Below are positions 1 through 12,404 of a DNA stretch of 64,000 bases, in pieces. This DNA is from Rhynochetos jubatus. Its lineage: Eukaryota; Chordata; Aves; Eurypygiformes; Rhynochetidae. The stretch covers positions 6,552,589-6,616,588 of the forward strand of contig CM050652.1 of the NCBI GenBank assembly GCA_027574665.1, read 5' to 3'. How positions within the stretch are numbered: position 1 is the first letter of the stretch; each line of letters starts with the position of its first letter. The notes under the pieces are model-generated. The model saw nothing but the letters and a program-made list of their open reading frames with translations. It was not told the DNA's origin and searched no databases. Position numbers and translations under genes: made by a program.

Positions 1-3000
1 CATTTAGCATTTTTTTGGAGAGGCAGAGTTTGAAGCAAGTGAGGCTGCTTTCAATCCACACATCGCTCCTGCTTACAGCAGGAGAAGCACCATGAGAGGA
101 AAACCAGCGCCGTGTTTATTGAGGTGGTAGAAGTGCATGATGTGGAAGTTTGGCTAAGTCTGGGCACAAGATCTGTGCCTCTGCCTGGGCTTTCCATAAG
201 TGGAGAAAGGAAGGAGAGGGGTTTTTTTTTTGCCTTGGTTCCACTGTGGGTGGAATTCATCCCACTGAACCACAGCAGTTTGGAAATTAGGCGTCCGCTC
301 TGCCTTCGATGTCAATGAAGAGGGAGTCACTCACCAGCTGCCATTCATCCTGCCAAGGGCTGGGGTTAATTTCAGGATTGGGTGAATCATCCACTCTGTC
401 TCCTTTGACTATAGCAAGAGCCTGAGCAAGTAACTTCTATTCAGATAAAGTTAGATGAGATGAATTCTTCCCACTAGGGCTGGGCAAGTTTCTATTGAGA
501 AAAGCACATTTATTGCCAGGAATGTGGTTGGAGCATGCGTAACTTGAAAATGTGCTGAAATCCTATGTGAGTAACTCTAGTTTTCAGTTGGATTTAAGCA
601 TGCACTCTTAAAAACAGAGCAGAATCAAATGTGGACTTAAATGTTGTTTTAAAGGCTTTGCTAAATCAAACACTAAATATTCAGGGAGCCTTAAGCACTG
701 TTCAGATAAGCAGCTTTTCTGAAGGTAGGTGCAGAGTAGTTTGATGGAGGGGAGTGCTCCGGTCTCCTGTCTATTTTAATTCTTAGAATATTGCTGGAAT
801 AACATCACACTCTTTCAGACACAGGCTGTGAAGCCTTTACCCCCATTTTTAACATCAGCATCCAAAATGGCTGATGTCAGTGTTAGCTTTTTGGCCTGGA
901 GATGATAAATTTTACCTTAATCCACTATTTTTAAGCTGCAGTCAGGTTTTAATTCAGAAGGAATAAACCGTAATAATTGGGAAGGATAAAATTCCAAAGA
1001 AAAGGAAGTCAAGTTAGTGGGAACTGTTTATGAGCTATCCAGATTTGGCTCTGATAATCACCTCTGACTTTGAAACTCTCCGTGCATATATTGTCACTAA
1101 AATGCAGCCAGTGCCTTCCTTTATTAGGAATTTGTTCAGCAAGCGAGTCTTAGCTATTTCCTAATATGATTTTATTATGGTTTTGGAAACCCAAGAGCTG
1201 ATGAGGCCTAAGAAGTCTTCAGGAACAGCTCGTGACTCTGTTGCCTCCTCTACAAATACCCAGTAATTCCGAATTTACAGTTATCACAGGAGAAAAGCTG
1301 TGGTAACTGAAATGAGGCAAATTGCTTCATTGTATGAAAGCTTGTGTCGAAGGCAGCACAAGAAGTTGTAAAATGTAAATCTCGTGCTCTCAAATTTCCC
1401 CGTGTTTTCACAGAACTGCATCTGTGACTGTGCAGCACTACAAAAATTTCCTGTGAATGTGCTAATAGGCCTTATGAGAATGTTCTATCACCATCCATCT
1501 GTCACTTTTTAACAGGCCTGATTGGCAAGCACTTGTAACAACTGACATCTGTTCTCGCTTATTGATATGTAGATTTATGGTAATTGCTGTGAACAATAAG
1601 ACACAAAATTACCTAAGGTGAACATTAAATTAAATTTTCATGCCCCTATCCTTATAAATAATTTTTTTTAAATCTTAAGTTTCAAGCAAGGCATACTGTG
1701 CATCTGTTTTGTACATAATTTAATTGTTTTTTTAATCTGCCAAATAGCAAAATGAAAGTTGAATTTCCTTGCGATCTTGAATATTTGCCAAGCTGATAGC
1801 ACATTGGTAAATACATGTTATTAAAAATGGAATCAAACTGTATTGTGATTCTATGTTTTTTAATCATTTCCCTTCAATTCCCAGCATCGTCTCCATCATG
1901 AAGAGTTATTTCTTACCCAGAAGTTTTTGGGTTTTTTCCTCTACAGGGGGATTTTCATTTTTCATGTGCAGCTCTGCCTATGAGGCTGTTCTTCAGCATT
2001 AAGCAATTTGCATTTCTTCTGAGAGGTGCATTTGCTGAGTGAGCAGCACTTTCAAATAAAAACGATCTACTCATTTGTGGTCCAGCTCTGTTGCGGGATT
2101 TGGGACTGTTTTGAAAAAGCTGTAGGATGTGAAATGTGTGAAGACAGTGTGTGAAAGGGGAGAGGATGAGAGAGCAGATTAGTCCCACAGAACTATACCT
2201 TGGCTGAAGTTCAATTGAACCAAAAATCCCCATTTGAAAGCAAAGTACTTTTTGGGTCTGGGACTTGAGAGCATTTGGTTTCCCTCCTCCAAGTTTTTCC
2301 TAGCAAGTGGGATGTTGACACACTTGACAAGGTGAGGGGAGAAACCAATAAAGAGGGAGCAGAGACACTAAAATGCCTGGGGAACGTGAAACGGTGATGA
2401 CAGGATTTATTTTTTATATGTTTGAGCAGCCAGAGGACCCTAGAGAGGATGCATATTAAGTGATAAAGCTGTTGACACAACCAGCTCTAGAGCATGCTGG
2501 ATGATGGTGTGTGCCATGAGCCCTTACTGACAGTCACATTTGGGTGCTTAGTTCAGCAGGGCTCTGCTGTCCTTCTCTCACACGTGTGACGACAGCAAGC
2601 AGTCTTTTTTCCTGAAGGCCCCAAAGCTGACACCCTGTAACATCTGCAGAGCTGGTTTGTGGCCAGTGTCTTTTAGTCACCTCTACAGTAAAGCAGACTG
2701 GGTGGAGAGAAAACTATGTCACCGCCCAGCTCTCGTTTGTTAATCTTCTTTTGGCATTGAAAATCTTTTGTCAAGTTAATGGGTTCCTCCTGTGCTTCCA
2801 CAGGAAACGTCCCACTATAAAAACCCTGTTTTTGTGGGATGAGGCAGTGCTGGGGTTTGTTTTGCATCCATGCACGCATGACGGTGGCTCCTGAGCCCAG
2901 GAAGAGTGGATGTTTGTTCCGTTGCCTGTTGACCTTGTCTTGCCGTACGTTTCCTTGAGAGCTGTACAGCGCGCGTGTGCTGCCTTCCAGCTTCGCAGCC

Positions 3001-6000
3001 CTCTGTGCTCATAGCCTTCTGCAGCCTTGCGTGCATGGGCAAAGCCGTGCACATCAAATGCAATAGAAAAACAGTATTAAATTGCTTCAAAATCTGTTTG
3101 TGTCTAAAGTGAGGTTTGGAGAAAAGTCCGTGCATTTTCCAGAAGCATGCGGGATTTCATCTAGGTGAAGCTATTTTTCAGTCTCTCCTCTAGTTCCGTT
3201 CTATTTTTGTTTGCTATTATTTAATCCTGCCATGTGTGCTGCTTAAAAGTCCAAATTGGAAACCTCCCCACAGAAGAAATATAAGCTGATTATGACTGAT
3301 CCTTCTGATGAATAACTAACCAGTGGGTGACAGAAAACCATGCTGCCGTGGTGGAGAGCAACCCACTGCTTTCCCAAACCTCTGCTACAGAGTGGCACAA
3401 AGTATGGCCTCAGTGAAGACCAGCAGTGTTTGCTGGACATTCTTTGCTGAATTACTTATACTTCTTATGAAAGAGGAAGCTAAATAGTATTTGACGACCA
3501 AATATCAATCCAGGATGAAAATAGATGCCATATTGCATTTTGAGAACCGTTGTCTGCTTTGTTTGCAAAGAGCTGGACCCCAGCTTAAGTCTCCTCCATC
3601 CCTAAAATCTTCTTTGAAATGATGTGCAGAATGTTACTATCAATGGAAGAGCATTTTTTAATGAAAATAAAAATTTTACACCTCAGGCAAGCAAGTAGGT
3701 CAACTGAATAATTAAAAATTAAAACGATGCTTGCATATCTGAATTTCTGTCTCAATTGTACTTTTTGACTGAAAAGTTCTCAAGTTAAACCAGAGGTAGG
3801 ATTTGAAAACTCTTATGAATTTGCTCACCATCTCTCATTTCAGAAATGTATTTGTTAACATGATGCTGCTTCCAAAACTTGGGTTTAGATTGATAGTAAA
3901 AATAAAAGGTTCTTTAAATATACAGTCAACTTTTCCTGCTTTAGATGATTTTGTTCAACATCTGAGGTGCTTATAGCAGTTTTATTCTATTAATTTAGCT
4001 ATCCAGTATCTAATTCTTTAGTATTTATAAAATGTCCGTGGAATTAAGGTACGGTTTTGCCATTTCAAAGTTATCTTTGTACTTTAAGGTCTTTGTGAGG
4101 GCCTGTTTGGAAGACTGACCAATCGAGCTGTGACACTTGATAACTTTATTTTGTAGTTACACCAGATTGTCTAGGTTAATAATGACTTGTGACTAGGGTA
4201 GCTTTATTGTGTCTTGCAAAACAGTTTCGGTTGGTAGTGTTTGAGAAAAACCTTATTTTTTAAGATGGTCATTAGCCTCCAAAAGAAACCTGAAACAGCT
4301 TTTTGGGTCACATAATTCCTCCAAGTGTGTTGTGCATATTCCAGACTACAAAGTGGTGGATCTTTGATCAACTACAACCTTACTCCTAACAAGGTCATAT
4401 CACCTTTTCAAAAGCACCGATGTTTGAGCTGGCTTTGGGCATTTGACTGAGGTGCAGAAGTCAAAACCTCAGCCAAGCAAGGTGCTCACCTGAGACCTGA
4501 TTTGCCTATTGCAACAGGTGGTTTATTTACAAATGTGTTTATTCACAACTAGATGCTTATATCAAGGTTCCCTTCACAGTTCCTAATGCTGGGACTCCTT
4601 ATGGGGCTTATTTCTCCAATCAACATGAGTCTACAACATAGGCATTTGGAAGTAATATCAGTCTCTATTACTGGAGGAGTTATAAATTCCTAGAAAATAC
4701 CTTTCCTTCATTGCATTTTTTTTTTCATTTCAAACATACTTTAAAAGTATGTTGTTTAACCTCTTTTTTTTTTTCATCTTCTCCAAGTAGTTATTAAGTT
4801 GTCCTGGTTTGACAAACAAAGTGTGCAGGGAAAAGTAATATGTCTTGTTTGACAAACTAATGTTCAGAAAAAGTTGGACAAGTTTCCAGGCATTGACGCT
4901 CTTCTTTGGGTGTTCCCAAAAACTCATTAAGTTTTCCCAGCTCAATCACTTGGTCTAAAAATGGTATTGCTCTTCCTACCACCTACAGTTTTGTGTGTAC
5001 TTATATTGTTGGGACCCCAAAACTTAAAAAAAACTCTTCTAGTATTTTGGTTTTATGAACCTTGTCAGTTCTATTGAGGGCTCAAGCAGCATGCACTGAT
5101 CTCTCTCATGTGTTCAAACCAAGAAAGAGTATCTCTCACGTCCGTTTGTAGGCAGTGGGTCTGAACATAGCCCCTGTGGACAGTTGTATCTTACTCAGAG
5201 GATCCTGAAAAGGATCAAGTCGGGTTCATGCTAGCACCTAACTTGTGTCTGCATTTTAGTCTCTTGTTGAAACACTTCACCTTAGAGTAAGTGGCTAAGT
5301 ACTTTGTCTAGTGCAAGGTAAAAGGTAGGCACTTTTGAAGGCCTCTGGAGAGAGAGACTCCCGTCCCTCCAACTTAAGTCAAATGAATGCCATTTGCTGT
5401 TCCTTAACCATCTTTTTTTCCATTTCACATAAATTCTATTTATTGTTTGTACAGTAATGACAAAGTAAAACCTTTGGTATTTAAATGAACCCATGTCTTG
5501 AAGGTCCTGATTGAAATGCAGGTACATCTCCCCCACATCTTCTAAAATAATGAAGTGACGAATGACTGAGTAGACTTGATATCACAGTCCAGAGTTTGTG
5601 GCCTGAAAGTCTCTACCTCAGTGATGGCTCTGTGATCAGACTAATATTAATTTGATGTTCCTAGTTCGTATGTGGTTTTAGAAATGAACCATCAGAATTA
5701 AAACCAGCACAATTACTGGCTCCTGCACAGTGTAGCCTTAGTAGATATATTCAGAGGAGGAACAGGAAAAAATTGTATTCATCCCAACTATATGACCCTG
5801 TCCTGAATGTGTTTTAAATATCAGCTATCTTCTTTACACCCCTTGTTGTGTCAGGAAGTAGTATTGCACAAACGACTTTTAATTCTACAATTCCCTTATA
5901 GAAGTGGCACAAACCAGGTTTAATTTTCATGAACCGTAGGTTGGTCCCTTTGCTGTAATATTCCAACTCCAAGTTAGGGAGGTGAGAGGTGCTACTGGGG

Positions 6001-6168
6001 GACTGTAAAAGGTGGTTCCCAGATTATACCCGTCTTGTGATTGAACAGAAGAATTGAATCTCTTGGCAGGGTGCCTCACAAACTCCATGTCCATTGAAAA
6101 TAGATTGATTTTTTATTATTATTATTACTTTTTTTTTTTTTAATTAACCCTATTGCTTCTCCACACAG
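1..6168 (+). other. CELF2: CELF2 intron upstream of exon A (partial)
   Basis: This is the 3' part of the intron preceding the first coding exon seen. It is AT-rich and shows no convincing exon. Many short open frames are present, but none resembles a known protein and none has paired splice sites. A small 8-bp inverted repeat lies at 66-84 with a 3-nt loop. The intron ends in a T-rich stretch with a TTA run (about 6108-6141) and the acceptor TTCTCCACACAG. No confident interspersed repeat was recognised, so ancient ones may have been missed. Confidence 0.85.
6108..6141. repeat. (TTA)n / T-rich low-complexity tract
   Basis: A run of TTA units followed by about 14 T lies 27-60 bases upstream of the exon A acceptor. 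It may add to the polypyrimidine signal, although the functional tract is more likely the TATTGCTTCTCCACACAG segment next to the exon. Confidence 0.75.
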
Positions 6169-6303
6169 GCATGAACGCTTTACAATTACAGAATTTGGCA
6201 ACTTTAGCAGCCGCAGCAGCCGCCGCCCAAACCTCAGCTACCACCACCAATGCAAATCCTCTCTCCACAACGACTGGTGCTCTGGGAGCCCTCACAAGTC
6301 CCG
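6169..6303 (+). CDS. CELF2: CELF2 exon A: Ala-rich linker (GMNALQLQNLATL...)
   Basis: This internal coding exon of 135 bp encodes the start of the divergent linker between RRM2 and RRM3 of CELF2, a nuclear/cytoplasmic RNA-binding protein that controls alternative splicing, mRNA decay and translation. The visible peptide starts MNALQLQNLATLAAAAAAAQ, continues with a Thr/Ser-rich part (TSATTTNANPLSTTTGALGA) and ends LTSP. The acceptor CCACACAG is at 6161-6168 and the donor G|GTAAGAG starts at 6304. The exon begins with the last two bases of a Gly codon and ends with the first base of the next codon, so it is symmetric. The seven-Ala run is typical of CELF2 rather than its paralogue CELF1, whose corresponding segment reads GLNAMQLQNL. 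Upstream exons encoding RRM1 and RRM2 lie outside the window. Confidence 0.97.
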
Positions 6304-6609
6304 GTAAGAGCAGAGTACTTGCTTTCAAGATACAAACGTGAGAGTAAATGGAAGGTGACAGTTAAAACAATGATTCCATTGTCTAAGTTCTGAGCTTTTA
6401 TAAATATTGAAGACCCTTTTAGTAGCTGAATACAATTTTGTTGCTGTTATTTTAAGTAAATAACTAATTTTTCGAGTGATCCAGTGTGGTCATGTTTACC
6501 TTTCCAGACTCGTTTCAGGGGCCATTAAAGCCTAATGGACCCATCTTACAAAACTACACATGAAAATTGCAGTTGCATGGGAAACTTAAGCTAAATTTAA
6601 CTTTTCAGA

Positions 6610-6898
6610 GAGAATTCAGGACTTTTTACAAGGGCCTGTAGCGACAGGACAAGGGGTAACGGGTTTAAATTGAAAGCAGGGAGATTTAGGTTAGATATCA
6701 GGAAGAAATTCTTCACAGAGAGGGTGGTGAGGCACTGGGACAGGTTGCCCAGAGAAGCTGTGGATGCCTTTGAGGCATCCATCCTCAGGAGGCTTTGAGC
6801 AACCTGATCTAGTGGAGGGTGGCCCTGCTCATGGCAGGGGCTTGGAACTGGATGGTCTTTAAGGTCCCTTTCAACCCAAACCATTCTGTGATTCTATC
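6610..6898 (+). mobile_element. CR1 LINE 3' fragment
   Basis: This 5'-truncated CR1 retroposon lies in sense orientation. It carries the typical 3' region of ORF2, with the DNA for ...LERVVxHWxRLPREAV visible around 6713-6770, and ends in the CR1 terminal repeat ATTCTGTGATTCTAT. The reading frame is damaged near 6770, where the usual APSLE segment is replaced by FEASI. It is non-coding and inactive. Confidence 0.95.
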
Positions 6899-9800
6899 CT
6901 ACATAAAAAAGAGCTGAGGTTGTCCTTTTTAAAACCTGAGAGACTGATTGTTGATTCCCAGCACATCATGCACGTATTGCCTTCAGCCATCATGAATTTT
7001 TGTGAAGTTCTTCACTCTTTTTTCCTTCTCTTTTCCTTGCTGTAGCCTCAGTTGAGACTTCTTCTAGTCCTAACTGAGCATACAGTTACAGAAGTGATAT
7101 CAGATGCACAAGGAATACACAGCTAGACCCTGGCTTCATTACACTAAGGAGAAGACAGATTTATGGGGGAATAAAGGACAGGGTAAGACGTGGTGGTGCC
7201 TCCGTGACCACCATGTAGACTTTCAGCCATGCACATCCAATGTCTGCAAAACCCTAGAGAGAAATCAGAGCACATCCGGAGCTCATTAACATTTCAGCAT
7301 CTCCAGAATCCAGAGAGAGTTGTTGATTCGGTGTCGTTACTCTGGATTTACAGTGATGTAGCTGAGTCAAGAATCTGACCGCTTATCTTTACATAAAGGC
7401 TGCAGGGTGTAATTATTTGCATCATGAAGTGTGTTTATTGCTGTTCTAAAAAACATTCATATTATTTTAGACACCACTGAAGAACATTTGTGTTTAATCT
7501 TGTTTAAGTGTGTATTTATTCCCCATGAAAAAGTAATTCATGGCAGACGGTTTGAGTTCATCAGTAGGGAAAACAGTCTTCACTGCACAATAGAACTGGG
7601 ACAGAGTGTGGTGCTGGGTGTTAAAGCTGGCCAGCGCTTCCTGTTATATTACAGTTTTATTGCTTGTTTGGGGGAGAGGTTAAATGGAAGGCAGCTTGGC
7701 TCATACCAAGTTTGTGCATTTTGCTGTTTCTGGTGTGAGCCTCATCTCGACCTAAATATGATATTCATTTGCAACATCTCTGAGAAACAGGTTGGATGAA
7801 AATAATTTTGGTTTGCTGACATATATGTTTTTTTGAATCTAAACTCTTTTCTGAAATCACTCCTTTCCATCCTGGAGCTGGTGCTTAACGCTTTGCAAAA
7901 GGCTGGTCTCCGTGTCAGTGTTTCTGCGGTAGTGCTGTCTAAATGTCACCCATTCATAGAAGCGGAAATGTTGCTTTTCATGCATGCTCTGTAGTACCTC
8001 TGCAGTTGAGCTGTTAAGTGTCTGAGTATCCTGTCCTCCAAAAGCATGCTCAGCATTTCTTGAGCCATATTGATGAGACTTCTCAGGGCAACTCAACACA
8101 CTGCACTGCGGTGCAGAGGGGCTGGCAATGAACTTGTCTTATTGTTGCTGCTCTGCAGCAAAGTGGCACCAGAACTTCAGGCAGCAGTATGTTTCTGAGT
8201 GCTCTTTGTCTTGCCATGTCAGCACAGGACTCAGATTCATCCTTAAGATCCACATTTTCCTCTCTCCCTCTCCAACACAGTCATCCAGCCTGGCTGACTT
8301 GCTTTTCCCTCTTTTATCCTGGTCTTGAGACTCCTTGCGTACCTGGAAGGTGGTTTCATCTGATGTCCAAGTCTGCAGAGGCATGTGGTTAGAAAAGTGC
8401 TTCAGCTGGACGGGGCAGGTGGTTCTCTGAGATAGCTGGAACTTAATATTGCTCAGGGTGGTATTATAGAATGGAAACCAAGGTTTTTCCAAATAGATTA
8501 ATGATTTTGACTAACCCATTGAAGATGTGTTATTTTCAAAAGATTCCAAACAGTTAGCCTTTGAAATAGTGTATTCCGAATGAGAATTGCTTTTGAAAGT
8601 CATATAGATTGTAGCTGTACACAAGTGTTTCCAGTATTAGACAGCTTGGTGTGTCGAAGAGAAAGTCTATATCTAATAGGTCCATTGACCTATTTATGTT
8701 GCACAACCAGCCTAAAATCAAGCCTTGTTAAAATGTCCTTCAGTTTAACCTTTCTTATCTGGTTCCACATTCTCCACCCTATTAAATATTTTGTAAACCT
8801 GAATAATATCTTCAATGATTCTTCTCTGCTCTATGGAAAATGAATTTACTTCGATAAAGCTTTTCATAGTAGCTCAAAGTATTTCCATTAAAACTTGAAA
8901 TATGTTGGCAGAAAACATTTAAATCTGCTTTTCAATGTGTGGATATTTGGAGGCCTTGAGGGTATTTTTTTGGTCTAGCTTTCTTTTAACAGAACCCTTC
9001 AGTTTGTTGTGTTTCATAAGTGTAAATTATTTTGTCTGATTTCAAAGCCTACACTAAGCCCAGGAAGCAATGTTTGTGTCTGTCCAGATAATGCATTAAA
9101 CGAATATTTCTCAGTTCAGAAAACTGCCCAAATTTAGGAGAGTGCAAAGGTACATGCTTAAATTCAATCCTTTTCTTGATGCTCTTAAAGCTAAAAATAC
9201 TGCACAGAACACGGATGGGCATGAGCATGTACTTTTAATATGCCTTAAACCATGGCAGCCACCTAAGTCATATCCATGTTTCTACCCATATACAACTGTA
9301 TCTCTCCTGAAGATCTCTCCCGAATCAGTCTTTGACCAAGAGCTCTTGTTCTGTCCTTTGTAGTCATGTGTCAGAAGAGCCCCAAAAGGTGGTTACATCA
9401 GTTAATATCAATCTGGCAGCTTAATTTTGCATAGAAAAGATTTATCAACCTTCAATGCATCAAACTATTGCAGAGGGGATGGTGGTCAGGCCAATTTTGA
9501 TGCACTGGCAACACAGAACATAACAGGCCAAGAAGTGAGGAACCAACAGGGCGTCTGATATTTGAGGGTGTCAAGTGTTGCTGCTGGTTTCTAATTGCAA
9601 TGTCTTCAAAAAGAAAAGAAAAATATTCATCATCTAATAGTAACTGTTCAGTGTGTATGAAACTCCTTCTTCAAGTTCCATACAACCACATATTCCTAAA
9701 TAAGTTAAGATGCAATGGTTCTTCTCTCATACATTCTTACTAAATAGCTTTGACCGCAGGAGAGTCTAAGGACACTCATTCTCCTCCCTGTGCTAAATAC

Positions 9801-10883
9801 TTTCTCTTAAGCTTGAAACAGTATTCATTCAGAAAGAACAGAGACAATGCAATCCCCCAAACTATTAATTTTTTTATAATTGTAAATTTATAATTTCAAT
9901 TTTACATACCCATGGAAGTCTCTCCCTACAGCATTGTTAGAAATGATTTTTTAAAAGCCTTTGCTTAAAAAAACATGAAAGATTAAGCTTTCATTTTAGT
10001 AAAAATCCCCTCAGGCAATAAATAGGTTCTTTTGTCTCTTGGCCCTGGAAAAAAAAAATTAAAATGGTTTAAATTGCCTATGGTTAAAGTAACTGTTTCT
10101 TGCAATTATCAGATGGTAGTGAATAAAAATGAAAATGAAATCATGAAAGAATAAAAACCAGGTAAATGCATATTATGTCTTTCATGAGTTTCTCACGGGT
10201 CTTTTGAAGACTCATTTAATCATCTTTCTTGTCTTTTATTTTGATATGATAATTGTTTCCTTTATTTACTTTAATCACCTCTATTTAGTTAATTAATTCT
10301 TCACTTTCTTTTCATTTCACTTGCTTAGAATACTTCCCTGTTTTAAAGGCATGTACCTGTAGTATTTCATAGCACCAGGATTTTGGCTGGGCTGAAGTTT
10401 TACCTGCCTCCAGGTTGTCTGAGCTGGTATGTCTCAACTCCCTTTTGGTTGTTCCTGGAAGTTTGTGTTTCCCATTAACTGGGAAGGGATTTTGGAAGAA
10501 CTACCTCAGGTGTAGGTATCAACACTGTAAATTTCTCAGTTTAGGCAGGATGAATCTCAGCTGAGTGTCAGAAACCTTGTCTTCTCCTCCAGAAACCGTC
10601 CTTGACATGCCCTGCAAATGGATCAAGTAGACAATAGCTCGCAGGGAGGCTGCTATTCCAGAGCCTGCAGAGATTTATGGTTAATTCAGTGGGTGGTGGG
10701 AAGGCCTGGAGGTGGATGTGAAGAAGGAACATACTCAGGATCAGAGTATATGCCTCTAACACCGCCTGACATTTACTTTGCCTCAGTTGACCTGCTACCC
10801 TAATTTTCTCAAGGCTAATAATGTTTATTCTGACTGTCCTGGGTGGAATAAGATTGATATGGCACTGTAAAACATTTCCTCAT

Positions 10884-10907
10884 ATTGGGAGCTACAAAGC
10901 TCCCAAT
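10884..10907. other. Perfect 10-bp inverted repeat, 4-nt loop
   Basis: ATTGGGAGCT at 10884-10893 is exactly complementary to AGCTCCCAAT at 10898-10907, with loop ACAA, and a T-run follows at once (CTTTTTGG). It would form a short hairpin in the intron RNA. There is no other evidence of an RNA gene. Confidence 0.7.
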
Positions 10908-11056
10908 CTTTTTGGAAACTGATGTTAAGCAATAGCAGAAAAAATTATTTGTACTCATAGGAAGAATATGGAAGTTGGGTTTCAGACACCAGCTTACTTT
11001 TTCATCTTGCTCTTCTCCATCACTGCGTGTATTTTTAGTGTTTAATGCTGTAACAT

Positions 11057-11222
11057 TAGAGTCACAGAATCAGATAGGTTGGTAGACACTTTCCAAGGTC
11101 TCTACTCCAGGCTCCTGCTTGCTTCAGGACCAGTCAGAGCATGTTTGTGAAAGCCATGCCCACTCAGGGTTTGGATACCTCCAAGGATGGAGATTTCACA
11201 GCCTCTGTGAGCTCGTTTCAGT
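11057..11222 (-). mobile_element. Degraded CR1 LINE 3' fragment
   Basis: The segment begins with a CR1-like 3' end in reverse orientation (TCACAGAATCAGATAGGTTG) and continues with recognisable but diverged CR1 blocks (CTCAGGGTTTGGATACCTCCAAGGATGG type, ending CACAGCCTCTGTGAGCTCGTT). It is more diverged than the other copies, suggesting an older insertion. Confidence 0.75.
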
Positions 11223-12354
11223 TTTTTTTCTTAAAATTCATGCATAAATGTTTTTTCAGTAGCCAGTAGGAAAGCCCTTCTGTGTGCAAATGAAGAGGCA
11301 AACCCATCTAATTATACATCCAAATTTATCTGCATAAACATACACAATATAACTTTGGAGCTGTGGGGGGGTAGCATTGCTAAACTAGGGGCTAATTCAG
11401 TTTCAGACTTAGAAGCCTTGATTTTCCATGACATTTTCATGATTATTTGATTCTCTAAACTATTATTTATTCACACAGCTGAACTAGCTATTCATGCTTC
11501 AGTAAAAAAGCTCTCCAGGTTTATCTGCTGTGTAAACCTAAAAGGAAATATTTCTGCAGAAAAATTCCATCAGTGTAGAAAGTAAGACTTTTTTCTTTAA
11601 TGACCTCTTAAAATCCAGCCCAGCTTTTGCCACAGTATATCAGAATTCAGTCATTAACTCTTATGTTGAAAAAAGAAGGTTCTCCTAAGCACAAAAGTCT
11701 AAAAATACTCATTTTCAGACATGCTGACATTGAAGAATAACAGCCCCAAAAGAAGGAAGTCTGTGAAATATAGAATAAACTGGAAAAGAAAAAAAAAAAT
11801 ATTACAGATAGACACTGTCCTATAAGAATTAATTCGTCCTTTCCCCCTGCTAAAAGCAGAGAATTCTAACTTACAGTTAGCATCCGTGGTTCATTATTTT
11901 CTCTACCCCCTAATACAGTATGAAGATTGTCTTTGTTAGTTGAAGGTATTCATGTTGTGAACACAATTGTTGAAATGTTAGAGATTTTATAGAATATACA
12001 AGATGCTTCAGCTGGGAAGCAGTGAAGAACGTTCAAATAATCATCCTTAGAAGATTCTCTTTTTGTTCACTTCAGTACAATACATTTTTCTCCAATCAGC
12101 GGTGCAAGTCTGCCACCGTGACATTTTGTTAGAGGCCAGTACACCCACTGAGATAGCTGTGATTTGCTTCCAGGATGATCCAAAAATAACCCTACCAGTA
12201 GGTGTGTAGGAAGGTCTGACAGTTTGCTGAAGAATGAATTGAGGTAGGTGTTTCAAGCTGGAAAAGATCGGTTTAAAACACAGAATGGCACTCTTCGTCC
12301 TGTAGTACAAATTGATTACTTTTGTACTATTTCATGTGGAATCACTGCAAGTTT

Positions 12355-12404
12355 CATTATTATAAAATCATTTTAAATAAAGTACCATTATTATAAAATC
12401 ATTT
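12355..12404. repeat. 31-bp direct duplication
   Basis: The 19-mer CATTATTATAAAATCATTT occurs at 12355-12373 and again at 12386-12404, giving a period of 31 bases. The parts between and after the copies are similar (TAAATAAAG versus AAACTAAG). This looks like a small tandem duplication in AT-rich intron sequence. Confidence 0.8.

Noticed and set aside
7431-7799. 122-codon open frame in intron A-B
   Set aside because: Starts in AT-rich intron DNA, no known motif, no splice signals at suitable places.
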